From assembly GCF_900156745.1 (NCBI RefSeq), contig NZ_LT707065.1, positions 1,116,001 to 1,180,000 of the forward strand: a stretch of 64,000 nt of DNA, given 5' to 3'. Positions 56,180 through 64,000 of the stretch are shown one piece after another. This stretch comes from Achromobacter sp. MFA1 R4. Its GTDB lineage: Bacteria > Pseudomonadota > Gammaproteobacteria > Burkholderiales > Burkholderiaceae_B. The notes beneath the pieces were generated by a model. That model saw nothing but the letters and a program-made list of their open reading frames with translations, was not told the DNA's origin and ran no database searches. Position 1 is the first letter of the stretch. Each line of letters starts with the position of its first letter. Both the position numbers and the translations under genes were made by a program.

Positions 56180-57748
56180 TTCGCGCCGCGCCCCGCGGGG
56201 CAAGGGGTGGTCGGCATACCAGCGCACGAACTGCTCGGACGGCATGGGCCGCGCGAACAGATAGCCCTGGATGAACGTCACGTCGCGCCGCGCCAGGTAG
56301 TCGAACTGATAATCGGCTTCGACGCCTTCGGCCAGCACGGACAGGCCCAGCCTATGCGCCAGGGCGATGATGGCGTCCAGCACCGGCGCCTCTTGCCCGT
56401 CAGGCTCGATGGCCTGCACAAAGCCCTTGTCGATCTTCAGGTAGTCGACGGGAAATCGTTGCAGATAGGAAAGCGAGCAGTGCCCCGTGCCGAAGTCGTC
56501 GATGGCCACGCGCACCCCGCGCGCGCGCAGGGCGTCGATGTTGCGCCGAGCCTGGCCGTCGTCGGCGATCAGGCTGCGTTCGGTGATTTCAAGCACCACG
56601 ACGGGCTGGCGCGCCGCGATTCCCGCCGCGAAGCGCTCGACGTCGGACGCCAGGGCGGGACTGGACAAGTGCTCGGCGGCGATGTTGACGCCGACGTGAA
56701 ACCCGGGCGGCGTGGCCCAGCCGCCCATGTCGCGCTCGATCAGCGCGAACAGGTGGCGCGTCAGCGGGACGATCATGCCTTGCGCCTCGGCCGCGGCAAT
56801 GAACAGGTCAGGCCGCACGTCGCCCTGCCCGGGCCGATGCCAGCGCATCAGCGCCTCGACGCCGCTGCACTGGCCCGACACATGGCTGTACACGGGCTGG
56901 TAATGCACCCGGAATTCGTCGGCCAGGATGGCGCGCCGCAACTTTTCCTTGATGGACTGACGGTTGGTCTGCAGCCGGTGGGCGGCGACGGCCAGGCAGA
57001 CGCCGATCAGCACCGCGAAGGGGAGGTAGGTGAGCATGAGCTGCTGCCAGGCCAGGACGACGGCCTCGGGCGGCGCCTTGACGCGGATGGTCACGGCGGC
57101 GCGCCCGTCGTAGAGCGTGGTCTCGCCATGCACCAGTTGGCCGTGCGTCGCGGCAGACCCCTTGGAATCGCTGTGTATCGACGCGGCGCCCTCGCCCACG
57201 ATCAGCTCGATCCGGTAATCGCGCAGCGTGGCGACGGCACCGAGCAGGTCCTGAAGATGGCGCCCGTCCACCACGACCACGCCGCTGTGCCCGTCGACGC
57301 CCGGCCGCCCCAGCAGGATGGCGGGCCGTTCGGGCGCGAGGGGCGTGCCGGACACGGTCACCAGCCATTGGTCCGGCGGCGTGTCGACCGACCATCTGCG
57401 AAATCCCGACAACGGATAATCGGTCTGGCCCACCGCCGACGAGCAGTAGACCCGGTCGCCGCGCACCAGAAAGAGCGACCGGAAGTAGGGATTGAGCATG
57501 CCCCAGCGCCGCAGGTCGGGCAGCGCCTGCTCGCATGGCAGGGCCGTCAGCGCGGCCACTCTGTCGAGCATTTCCCAGGCCTGTCCCAGGATGTGCTGGG
57601 CCTGGACCCGCACGATGCGCGCGGCCGACTCGGCTTCCTGGCGCTCGGCGTTGCGGGCGTGCCATCCGGTCCAGGCCACGCAGGCCAGCACCGGCAGCAC
57701 CAGCGCCAGGGCCACAGGCAGATACCGCCACGACGATACGCGTTCCAT
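56156..57748 (-). CDS. CSS-motif EAL phosphodiesterase
   Basis: A 530-residue inner-membrane c-di-GMP phosphodiesterase. Helix 1 (YLPVALALVLPVLACVAWTGW) and helix 2 (LTYLPFAVLIGVCLAVAAHRL) bracket a periplasmic CSS-motif domain of about 200 residues, with ALPCEQALPDLRR and VYCSSAV; such domains control activity by periplasmic thiol redox state. The cytoplasmic EAL domain has VEALMRW, GVNIAAE, LEITERS, IDDFGTGHCSL, LKIDKGF and LAEGVEA, so all the catalytic residues are there. A TTG at 57766 with GGAG five bases upstream is a credible alternative start that adds six residues. The remaining upstream open frame is not protein-like. Confidence 0.9.
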   Translation of the reverse strand: MERVSSWRYLPVALALVLPVLACVAWTGWHARNAERQEAESAARIVRVQAQHILGQAWEMLDRVAALTALPCEQALPDLRRWGMLNPYFRSLFLVRGDRVYCSSAVGQTDYPLSGFRRWSVDTPPDQWLVTVSGTPLAPERPAILLGRPGVDGHSGVVVVDGRHLQDLLGAVATLRDYRIELIVGEGAASIHSDSKGSAATHGQLVHGETTLYDGRAAVTIRVKAPPEAVVLAWQQLMLTYLPFAVLIGVCLAVAAHRLQTNRQSIKEKLRRAILADEFRVHYQPVYSHVSGQCSGVEALMRWHRPGQGDVRPDLFIAAAEAQGMIVPLTRHLFALIERDMGGWATPPGFHVGVNIAAEHLSSPALASDVERFAAGIAARQPVVVLEITERSLIADDGQARRNIDALRARGVRVAIDDFGTGHCSLSYLQRFPVDYLKIDKGFVQAIEPDGQEAPVLDAIIALAHRLGLSVLAEGVEADYQFDYLARRDVTFIQGYLFARPMPSEQFVRWYADHPLPRGARRESGRLGVG

Positions 57749-57840
57749 CAAGACCGATGTCGGCAAAGGGTCTCCGCTTAAGGATCGCTGCGATTGGCGC
57801 GAGCGCACCGTTCGGATGGGACACCAAGCGCCGCGCGGCG

Positions 57841-58482
57841 TCAAGAACCGCGTGCGGCGCACGGGGATCTGGCGGCCGGGTCCAGCAGTTCGACCATCAT
57901 GGCCACGTGCGCCTCGCGGCGGTCCTGCAGGCGGACGGGCTCGTCCGGGTCGGCCAGCGCGGCCAGGACGACGGTATGCACCACCGGCGCCAGCAGCAGC
58001 CACGGCTGGCGCAGCGCCACGCTGTCGCGGCACAGCCCCCGCTCGCGCGCCAGCGCCAGCAGGCGGCCCAGATCGGCGAAATGCGTGGCGGCCGTTTCGT
58101 GGCGCCAGCGGGCCGCCAGGTGCGGCACCCTGCCGCTTTCGGCGAGCAAGAGGCGCAGCGTGCTGATCATGGCGGGATTGGCGAGGCGGTCGTGCAGATG
58201 ATCGGCGATGCGTTCGGCCAGCGCCTGCACGGAATCCGCGTCGCTGACGATCGCGTCGACATCGAGCGGCGCAGGCGCGAGGTGGCGCTCGAGCAGCGCC
58301 TCGAAGACGGCTTCCTTGCTTGTGAAATGGGCGTACAGCCCGCCCTTGGACAGGCCTGCGCCGCGCGCGATGTCGTCCATGCGCGCCCCGGCATAGCCTG
58401 CCTGCGAAAACGCCCGCAGCGCGGCGTCGACGATCTGGTCGACCCGCACCGACGGCGGAAGACGACTGCGCTGCCTGTCCAT
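57841..58482 (-). CDS. TetR-family transcriptional regulator
   Basis: A 213-residue repressor-type protein with an N-terminal TetR helix-turn-helix (VDAALRAFSQAGYAGARMDDIARGAGLSKGGLYAHFTSKEAVFEALL, about 18-64) and a C-terminal ligand-binding region. It is divergent from the efflux operon, with a palindromic box in between, so it most likely represses that operon until an effector binds. The effector is unknown. Confidence 0.92.
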   Translation of the reverse strand: MDRQRSRLPPSVRVDQIVDAALRAFSQAGYAGARMDDIARGAGLSKGGLYAHFTSKEAVFEALLERHLAPAPLDVDAIVSDADSVQALAERIADHLHDRLANPAMISTLRLLLAESGRVPHLAARWRHETAATHFADLGRLLALARERGLCRDSVALRQPWLLLAPVVHTVVLAALADPDEPVRLQDRREAHVAMMVELLDPAARSPCAARGS

Positions 58483-58518
58483 CTTGGTGGCTCCGTGTTC
58501 GAGATGAGGCGATTACAT

Positions 58519-58532
58519 ACCGACCGGTCAGT
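58519..58532. promoter_or_regulatory. Probable TetR operator
   Basis: ACCGACCGGTCAGT is palindromic apart from one pair, with the perfect core GACCGGTC (58522-58529). It lies 37 bp from the tetR start and about 145 bp before the efflux operon. ACCGACCGGT-like boxes are common operators for this regulator class. Confidence 0.65.
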
Positions 58533-58675
58533 CGTTACCTTGACCCGGATCAATGAACGATCGAGGCACGCTGGGCAAAATAGGCGCATGCCCTGGCGCC
58601 GGGGCCGACCGCGCGGCACGCCACCAGCCTGCCGCCCGCGCCACGCCCCCGGCCGTCGAGCCGGAGAACCGCCGC

Positions 58676-60232
58676 ATGAAAGCTCCCGTGTCCGCCGCCA
58701 AGATCACCGCCCGCCTGGCTCCCGCCGCCCTGGCGCTGCTGCTGGCGGCCGGCTGCGTCTCGCTCGCCCCCGATTACCAGCGCCCCGCGCTCCCCGTTCC
58801 GGCGGAGTATCCGGGGGCCGGCCATCCGGGGGCCGGCCTACCGGGGGCCGACCTACCGGCGGCCGGCGTTCCGGGGGCCGGCCATCCAGAGGCTGGCCAT
58901 CCGGCCCCCGCCGACTCCCCCTCCCCCTCGCCCCAAGATCCCGCCGCCCGCATTGCCTGGCAGCGCTACTTCACCGACCCCGCGCTGCAGCGCCTGATCG
59001 CCACCGCGCTGGACAACAGCCGCGACCTGCGCGCGGCGTTGCTGCGGGTGGAAGAAGCGCGCGCGCTGTACGGCATCCAGCGCTCGGACCAGTTCCCCTC
59101 GGTTGGCGTGCAGGCGCAGGGCTCGCGGGCACGCGTGCCGGCGGACCTGAACCTGACGGGCCAGCCGCAGATCTCCAGCCAGTACCAGGCGGGCCTGGGC
59201 ATGGCGACCTGGGAACTGGACTTCTGGGGCCGCGTGCGCAGCCTGAGCGATGCGGCGCTGGAGAACTATCTGTCCACCGAGGCCGCGGCGCAGGCTGCCA
59301 CGCTGAGCCTGATCGCCCAGGTCGCCGACAGCTACCTGACGCTGCGCGAACTGGACGAGCGGCTGGAACTCACGCAGGAGACCATCGCATCGCGCGCGGA
59401 GTCGCTGCGCATCTTCCGCCGGCGCTTTGAAGAAGGCGCCATCTCCAAGCTGGACCTCACGCAAGTGGACACGCTGTGGCAGCAGGCCAAGGCGCTGGGC
59501 ACGGAGCTGGAACGCACGCGCGCCGCGCAGGCCCACGCCCTGGAGCTGCTGGTGGGCGCGCCGCTCGACCTGCCCGCCGGCCCGGCGCGCCTCAATGACG
59601 AGGCCGTCATGCGCGAGCTGCCGGCCGGGCTGCCGTCGGACCTGCTGACCAACCGCCCCGACATTCTTGCGGCCGAGCATCGGCTCAAGGCCGCCAACGC
59701 CAACATCGGCGCTGCCCGCGCCGCGTTCCTGCCCAGCATCACGCTGACCGGCGCGTTCGGCACCGCCAGCGCCGAACTGGACGGACTGTTCGCGGGCGGC
59801 AGCCGCGCCTGGAACTTCGCGCCCAGCATCAACCTGCCCATCTTCGATGCCGGCCGCCGGCAATCGTCGCTGGATCTGACTGAGGCGCGGCGGGACCTGG
59901 CCGTGGCCAACTACGAGCAGACCATCCAAAGCGCCTTCCGCGACGTGTCCGACGCCCTGTCCTCGCGCCGCTGGCTGGCCGAACAGGTGGACGTGCTGCG
60001 CGCCACCGTGGCCGCCCAGGCCGAACGCACCCGCCTGGCGCAATTGCGCTACGACCACGGCGCCTCGCCCTACCTGGAGGTGCTGGACGCCAAGCGCGAC
60101 CTGCTGGCCGCGCAGCAACAGCTCGTCGAGACGCGCCGCGCGCTCCTGTCCAGCCGCGTCGGCCTGTATGCCGCGCTGGGCGGGGGCTCGCTGGCCGCTG
60201 CAACGCCCGGCCCGGGCACCGCCCAACGCTGA
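58676..60232 (+). CDS. Efflux outer-membrane factor lipoprotein (NodT/OprM family)
   Basis: A 518-residue TolC-like outer-membrane channel with a lipobox LAAGC (Cys27 in LLLAAGCVSLAPDYQRP). Two outer-membrane-factor repeats (about 95-300 and 310-505) with LYGIQRSDQFPSVGVQ, LVGAPLDLPAGPARL, FLPSITLTGAFGTASAELDGLF and YLEVLDAKRDLLAAQQQLVETRRALL are typical. An unusual run of six degenerate pentapeptides (GAGHP, GAGLP, GADLP, AAGVP, GAGHP, EAGHP) follows the lipid anchor. The ATG at 58676 has CCGGAGA upstream. It is the first gene of the efflux operon with HlyD- and RbbA-like genes. Confidence 0.93.
   Translation: MKAPVSAAKITARLAPAALALLLAAGCVSLAPDYQRPALPVPAEYPGAGHPGAGLPGADLPAAGVPGAGHPEAGHPAPADSPSPSPQDPAARIAWQRYFTDPALQRLIATALDNSRDLRAALLRVEEARALYGIQRSDQFPSVGVQAQGSRARVPADLNLTGQPQISSQYQAGLGMATWELDFWGRVRSLSDAALENYLSTEAAAQAATLSLIAQVADSYLTLRELDERLELTQETIASRAESLRIFRRRFEEGAISKLDLTQVDTLWQQAKALGTELERTRAAQAHALELLVGAPLDLPAGPARLNDEAVMRELPAGLPSDLLTNRPDILAAEHRLKAANANIGAARAAFLPSITLTGAFGTASAELDGLFAGGSRAWNFAPSINLPIFDAGRRQSSLDLTEARRDLAVANYEQTIQSAFRDVSDALSSRRWLAEQVDVLRATVAAQAERTRLAQLRYDHGASPYLEVLDAKRDLLAAQQQLVETRRALLSSRVGLYAALGGGSLAAATPGPGTAQR
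58811..58900 (+). repeat. Six tandem 15-bp repeats coding a pentapeptide spacer
   Basis: The unit CCGGGGGCCGGCCAT and variants of it repeat six times (58811, 58826, 58841, 58856, 58871, 58886), giving a (P-x-A-x-x) spacer just after the lipid anchor of the outer-membrane factor. Units 1 and 5 are identical and the others carry one to four changes. Copy-number change would stay in frame. Confidence 0.9.
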
Positions 60233-60261
60233 TTGGCAGACAAGATCAAGGACACGCCCAG

Positions 60262-61329
60262 ATGCCGCTACCCACCCGAAAACTGATCCCCCTGATTGCC
60301 CTCGCGGTCCTCGCGGCCGCCGGCTATTACGGCTGGCGCATGCTGGCGGACACCGGTCCGGGCGCGGCCTTCATCAGCGGCAACGGCCGGATCGAAGCCA
60401 CCGAGATCGACGTCGCCACCAAGCTGGCGGGCCGTGTGCAGGAGGTGCTGGTCACCGAGGGCGACTTCGTCTCGCCGGGCCAGCCGCTGGCGCGCATGCA
60501 GATCGACACGCTGCAGGCGCAGCGCGAAGAGGCGCGCGCGCAGCATCAGCAGGCGGTCAACGGCGCGGCCAGCGCCGCGGCCCAGGTGGCGCAGCGCGAG
60601 AGCGACAAGCGCGCGGCCGAGGCGGTGGTGGTGCAGCGCGAGAGCGAGCTGGACGCGGCGCGCCGGCGGCTGGCCCGCTCCGAGACGCTGTCCAAGGAAG
60701 GCGCCTCGTCGATCCAGGAACTGGACGATGACCGCGCGCGCGTGCGCAGCATGCAGGCGGCGGTCAATGCCGCGCGCGCGCAGGTCACGGCCGCCGCCGC
60801 GGCCATCGACGCGGCGCGGGCCGCGCAGGTGGGCGCGCAATCGGCCATCGCCGCCGCGCAGGCCACCGTGGCGCGCATCGATGCCGACATCGCCGACGGC
60901 GAACTGCGCGCCCCGCGCGCCGGCCGCGTCCAATACCGCGTGGCCCAGCCGGGCGAAGTGCTGGGCGCGGGCGGCAAAGTCCTGAACATGGTCGACCTGG
61001 CCGACGTCTACATGACCTTCTTCCTGCCCGAACAGGCCGCCGGCCGCGTCGCGCTGGGCCAGGACGTGCGCATCATCCTGGACGCCGCGCCCGAGTACGT
61101 CATTCCCGCCAAGGTGTCGTTCGTCGCCAGCATCGCGCAGTTCACGCCCAAGACCGTGGAAACCGCGAGCGAGCGCCAGAAACTGATGTTCCGCGTCAAG
61201 GCGCAGATCAGTCCCGAGCTGCTGCGGCGGCACCCCACGCAGGTCAAGACCGGCCTGCCCGGCGTGGCTTGGCTCAAGCTGGATCCGGACGCCCGCTGGC
61301 CCGCCAACCTTGAAGTCCGGGTGCCCTGA
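60262..61329 (+). CDS. HlyD/YbhG-family periplasmic adaptor of the efflux system
   Basis: A 355-residue membrane-fusion protein anchored by one N-terminal helix ([22 protein letters not shown]). A lipoyl-type half-motif ([29 protein letters not shown]) precedes a long alpha-helical hairpin (about 85-210) and the second lipoyl half ([19 protein letters not shown]). It is close to the YhiI/YbhG adaptors that partner ABC-2 exporters. It starts 29 bp after the outer-membrane factor, and its TGA overlaps the next ATG. Confidence 0.93.
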   Translation: MPLPTRKLIPLIALAVLAAAGYYGWRMLADTGPGAAFISGNGRIEATEIDVATKLAGRVQEVLVTEGDFVSPGQPLARMQIDTLQAQREEARAQHQQAVNGAASAAAQVAQRESDKRAAEAVVVQRESELDAARRRLARSETLSKEGASSIQELDDDRARVRSMQAAVNAARAQVTAAAAAIDAARAAQVGAQSAIAAAQATVARIDADIADGELRAPRAGRVQYRVAQPGEVLGAGGKVLNMVDLADVYMTFFLPEQAAGRVALGQDVRIILDAAPEYVIPAKVSFVASIAQFTPKTVETASERQKLMFRVKAQISPELLRRHPTQVKTGLPGVAWLKLDPDARWPANLEVRVP

Positions 61330-64000
61330 TGGCCGCAAGCGCCCCGCCCGTCGTCACGCTGACCGATGTCGGCCTGCGCTACGGCAAGACGCGCGCGCTG
61401 GACGGCATCACGCTGGACATCCCCGCCGGGCGCATGGTGGGACTGATCGGTCCGGACGGCGTGGGCAAGTCCAGCCTGCTCGCGCTGGTGGCGGGCGCCC
61501 GGGCGGTGCAGCAGGGCAAGGTCGAGGTCCTGGGCGGCGACATGGCCAGCCGCCGCCATCGCGAAGCCGTCTGCCCGCGCATCGCCTATATGCCGCAAGG
61601 GCTGGGCAAGAATCTCTATCCCACCCTGTCGGTGGAAGAAAACCTGCAGTTCTTCGGCCGCCTGTTCGGCCACGACGAGGCCGAACGGCGGCGGCGCATC
61701 GACAGCCTGACCCAGAGCACCGGCCTGTCCGCCTTTCTGTCCCGCCCCGCGGGCAAGTTGTCGGGCGGAATGAAGCAGAAGCTCGGCCTGTGCTGCGCGC
61801 TGATCCACGACCCCGACCTGCTCATCCTGGACGAGCCCACCACCGGCGTCGACCCGCTGGCGCGGGCGCAGTTCTGGGACCTCATCGGCGAGATCCGGCG
61901 CGAACGCAGCGGCATGAGCGTCATCGTGGCGACGGCCTACATGGACGAGGCCCAGCGCTTTGACTGGCTGATCGCCATGGACGAAGGCCGCGTGCTGGCG
62001 ACCGGCACGCCCGGCGCGCTCCAGGACCGCACCGGCGCGCAGACGCTGGAGGCCGCCTTCATCGCGCTGCTGCCCGAGGAAAAGCGGCGCGGCCACCAGC
62101 CGGTCGAGATCGTGCCGCTGGCCCTGGACGAGCACGCCGGGATCGCCATCGAGGCGCGCGACCTGACCATGCGCTTCGGCGACTTCGTCGCCGTGGACCA
62201 CGTCAATTTCCGGATCCGGCGCGGCGAGATATTCGGGTTCCTGGGCTCCAACGGCTGCGGCAAGTCGACCACCATGAAAATGCTGACCGGACTGCTGCCC
62301 GCCAGCGACGGCCAGGCCTGGCTGTTCGGGCAGCAGGTCGATCCGCGCAACCTCGATACCCGCCGCCGCGTGGGCTACATGTCGCAGTCCTTTTCGTTGT
62401 ATGGCGAACTGACGGTGCGGCAGAACCTGGTGCTGCACGCCCGGCTGTTCCACGTGCCCGAGGCCGACATCCCGGCGCGCGTGCACGAAATGGTCGAACG
62501 CTTCGGCCTGGGCGACGTGCTGGACGCGCTGCCGCAGAACCTGCCCATGGGCGTGCGCCAGCGGCTGTCGCTCGCGGTGGCCATGGTGCACAAGCCCGAA
62601 CTGCTGATCCTGGACGAACCGACCTCCGGCGTGGACCCGGTGGCGCGCGATGGCTTCTGGCGCCTGTTGATCGAGCTGGCCCGCAAGGACCACGTCACGA
62701 TCTTCATATCCACGCACTTCATGAACGAGGCGCAGCGCTGCGACCGCATTTCGCTGATGCATGCGGGCAAGGTCCTGGTGAGCGCCTCGCCCGATGAGAT
62801 CACGCGGCTGCGCGGCGCCAGGACGCTGGAAGATGCGTTCATCGCCTATCTGATCGACGCCGGCGCCGGAACCGCCGCCGGCGAGGCCGAGGGCGCGGCG
62901 CTTCCGCCGGAAAATGCGCCCCCGCCCGCCGAACCGCCGCGTCGTCGCTTCAGCCTGCATCGCGCGTTCAGCTACATGTGGCGCGAGTCGCTGGAGCTGC
63001 GGCGCGACCCCGTGCGCGCCACGCTGGCGCTGATGGGCTCGCTGCTGCTGATGTTCGTGATGGGCTACGGCATCAGCCTGGACGTCGAAGACCTGCGCTA
63101 CGCGGTCATGGACCGCGACCAGACCGGGCTGAGCCAGAACTACAGCCTGAACCTGTCCGGGTCGCGCTACTTCATCGAACGGCCCCCCATCGCCGAATAT
63201 GCGGAACTGGACGCGCGCATGCGCAGCGGCGAGCTGTCGCTGGCGATCGAAATTCCGCAGGGCTTCGCCCGCGACGTGACGCGCGGCAAGGACGTCCAGA
63301 TCGGCGTGTGGATCGACGGCGCCATGCCGCAGCGCGCCGAAACCATCCGCGGCTACGTGCTGGGCATGCACCAGGGCTGGCTGGCGCAGCAGGCGCGCGA
63401 GCGGCTGGGCGCCCGCGCGCAGCCTGCCGTCAGCGTGGAGACCCGTTTCCGCTACAACCCGGACGTGCGCAGCCTGCCCGCCATGGTGCCCGCCGTGATT
63501 CCCTTGCTGCTGCTGATGATGCCGGCGATGCTGACCGCGCTGGCGGTGGTGCGCGAAAAGGAGCTGGGCTCGATCATCAATCTCTACGTCACGCCGGTGA
63601 CGCGGCTGGAATTCCTGCTGGGCAAGCAGGCGCCGTATGTGGCGCTGGCGATGTTGAACTTCCTGCTGATGGCGCTGCTGGCCGTCACGCTGTTCGGCGT
63701 GCCGATCACCGGCAGCTTCGCCACCTTGCTGCTGGCGGCGCTGATCTACAACGTGGTGGCCACCGCCATCGGCCTGCTGGCCTCGACGTTCACGCGCAGC
63801 CAGATCGCGGCGCTCTTCTTCACGATGATCGGCACGCTGGTGCCGGCGGTGCAATTCGCCGGCCTGCTCAACCCGGTGACCTCGCTGGAGGGCGGCGGCC
63901 GGCTGATCGGGCAGGTCTATCCCGCCACCCACATGCTCACCATCAGCCGCGGCGTGTTCAGCAAGGCGCTGGGCTGGCACGACCTGCAGGCCTCGTTCTG
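61329..64000 (+). CDS. RbbA-like double ATPase / ABC-2 permease (3' end outside window)
   Basis: A fused exporter with two ATPase domains and a membrane domain; about 890 residues are visible of the roughly 910 expected. ATPase 1 has Walker [10 protein letters not shown] (about 41-49), signature LSGGMKQ and Walker [13 protein letters not shown]. ATPase 2 has Walker [11 protein letters not shown], a degenerate signature LPMGVRQR and Walker [13 protein letters not shown]. The C-terminal ABC-2 permease begins after [34 protein letters not shown] and contains [16 protein letters not shown]. The ATG overlaps the adaptor stop (TGATG). E. coli yhiI-rbbA-yhhJ has the same adaptor-transporter arrangement. 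A separate permease gene (yhhJ-like) may follow outside the window. Confidence 0.92.
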   Translation, partial: MAASAPPVVTLTDVGLRYGKTRALDGITLDIPAGRMVGLIGPDGVGKSSLLALVAGARAVQQGKVEVLGGDMASRRHREAVCPRIAYMPQGLGKNLYPTLSVEENLQFFGRLFGHDEAERRRRIDSLTQSTGLSAFLSRPAGKLSGGMKQKLGLCCALIHDPDLLILDEPTTGVDPLARAQFWDLIGEIRRERSGMSVIVATAYMDEAQRFDWLIAMDEGRVLATGTPGALQDRTGAQTLEAAFIALLPEEKRRGHQPVEIVPLALDEHAGIAIEARDLTMRFGDFVAVDHVNFRIRRGEIFGFLGSNGCGKSTTMKMLTGLLPASDGQAWLFGQQVDPRNLDTRRRVGYMSQSFSLYGELTVRQNLVLHARLFHVPEADIPARVHEMVERFGLGDVLDALPQNLPMGVRQRLSLAVAMVHKPELLILDEPTSGVDPVARDGFWRLLIELARKDHVTIFISTHFMNEAQRCDRISLMHAGKVLVSASPDEITRLRGARTLEDAFIAYLIDAGAGTAAGEAEGAALPPENAPPPAEPPRRRFSLHRAFSYMWRESLELRRDPVRATLALMGSLLLMFVMGYGISLDVEDLRYAVMDRDQTGLSQNYSLNLSGSRYFIERPPIAEYAELDARMRSGELSLAIEIPQGFARDVTRGKDVQIGVWIDGAMPQRAETIRGYVLGMHQGWLAQQARERLGARAQPAVSVETRFRYNPDVRSLPAMVPAVIPLLLLMMPAMLTALAVVREKELGSIINLYVTPVTRLEFLLGKQAPYVALAMLNFLLMALLAVTLFGVPITGSFATLLLAALIYNVVATAIGLLASTFTRSQIAALFFTMIGTLVPAVQFAGLLNPVTSLEGGGRLIGQVYPATHMLTISRGVFSKALGWHDLQASF

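Noticed and set aside
61008..63980. Minus-strand open frame of about 990 codons
   Set aside because: It is opposite the RbbA-like gene, which has two Walker A/B sets.
1..64000. CRISPR arrays, tRNA genes, insertion sequences, prophage
   Set aside because: No regularly spaced repeats, cloverleaf sequences, transposase or integrase motifs were seen on either strand.

Overview
The window is high-GC DNA packed with long genes and looks like a chromosome segment of an Alcaligenaceae betaproteobacterium, most like Achromobacter or Bordetella. The evidence is the gene content and protein style: thyA and folA in proximity, a gcvTHP operon behind a tandem glycine riboswitch, an Orn/Lys/Arg decarboxylase close to dcd, and tamA-tamB next to an apbC/mrp gene and metG. 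The genus is inferred, not proven. I see no rRNA, tRNA, CRISPR array, prophage, integrase or complete insertion sequence.

Layout. 1-2.5 kb: the end of a surface-polysaccharide cluster on the minus strand (nucleotide-sugar dehydrogenase and a WecA/WbpL-type lipid-linked sugar-phosphate transferase), with its own promoter. 2.6-2.8 kb: a candidate small RNA gene. 3-8.4 kb: housekeeping genes (coq7, an OsmC protein, thyA, folA) with a three-domain MHYT-GGDEF-EAL cyclic-di-GMP protein between thyA and folA. 8.5-13 kb: a MocR-type regulator divergent from a beta-alanine:pyruvate aminotransferase and methylmalonate/malonate-semialdehyde dehydrogenase, with a paired palindromic operator between them. 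13.2-22.9 kb: a seven-gene plus-strand cluster in which two M81 (MlrC-like) metallopeptidases bracket a complete peptide-type ABC importer and an amidase. This is the best candidate for an uncharacterised uptake and degradation system. 23.2-25.1 kb: a YdgA/DUF945 protein. 25.2-30.1 kb: the glycine cleavage operon with its riboswitch. 30.2-35.4 kb: a ZIP metal transporter, Mn superoxide dismutase, a HI0933-type flavoprotein and the large decarboxylase.

35.7-39.6 kb: small accessory genes (an unknown protein, GNAT, a GGDEF cyclase, a VOC-GNAT fusion) and dcd. 39.7-46.4 kb: tamB, tamA and apbC. 46.5-49.9 kb: a small membrane protein, metG and trhO. 49.9-58 kb: accessory genes, namely two META-domain lipoproteins, an acyltransferase, an XRE regulator, an OmpR-like regulator with a degenerate receiver, a Kch-type potassium channel and a CSS-EAL phosphodiesterase. 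57.8-64 kb: a TetR regulator divergent from an efflux operon (outer-membrane factor, HlyD adaptor, RbbA-like double ATPase/permease), cut by the window end.

Three themes recur. Cyclic-di-GMP turnover is represented by three genes (MHYT-GGDEF-EAL, GGDEF, CSS-EAL). Envelope biogenesis and transport account for much of the rest. Three intrinsic terminators point along the minus strand with no gene upstream of them (near 2.6, 53.6 and 54.6 kb), which suggests unannotated small RNAs. Very long reading frames opposite real genes are products of the strong GC bias at third codon positions and were left out.
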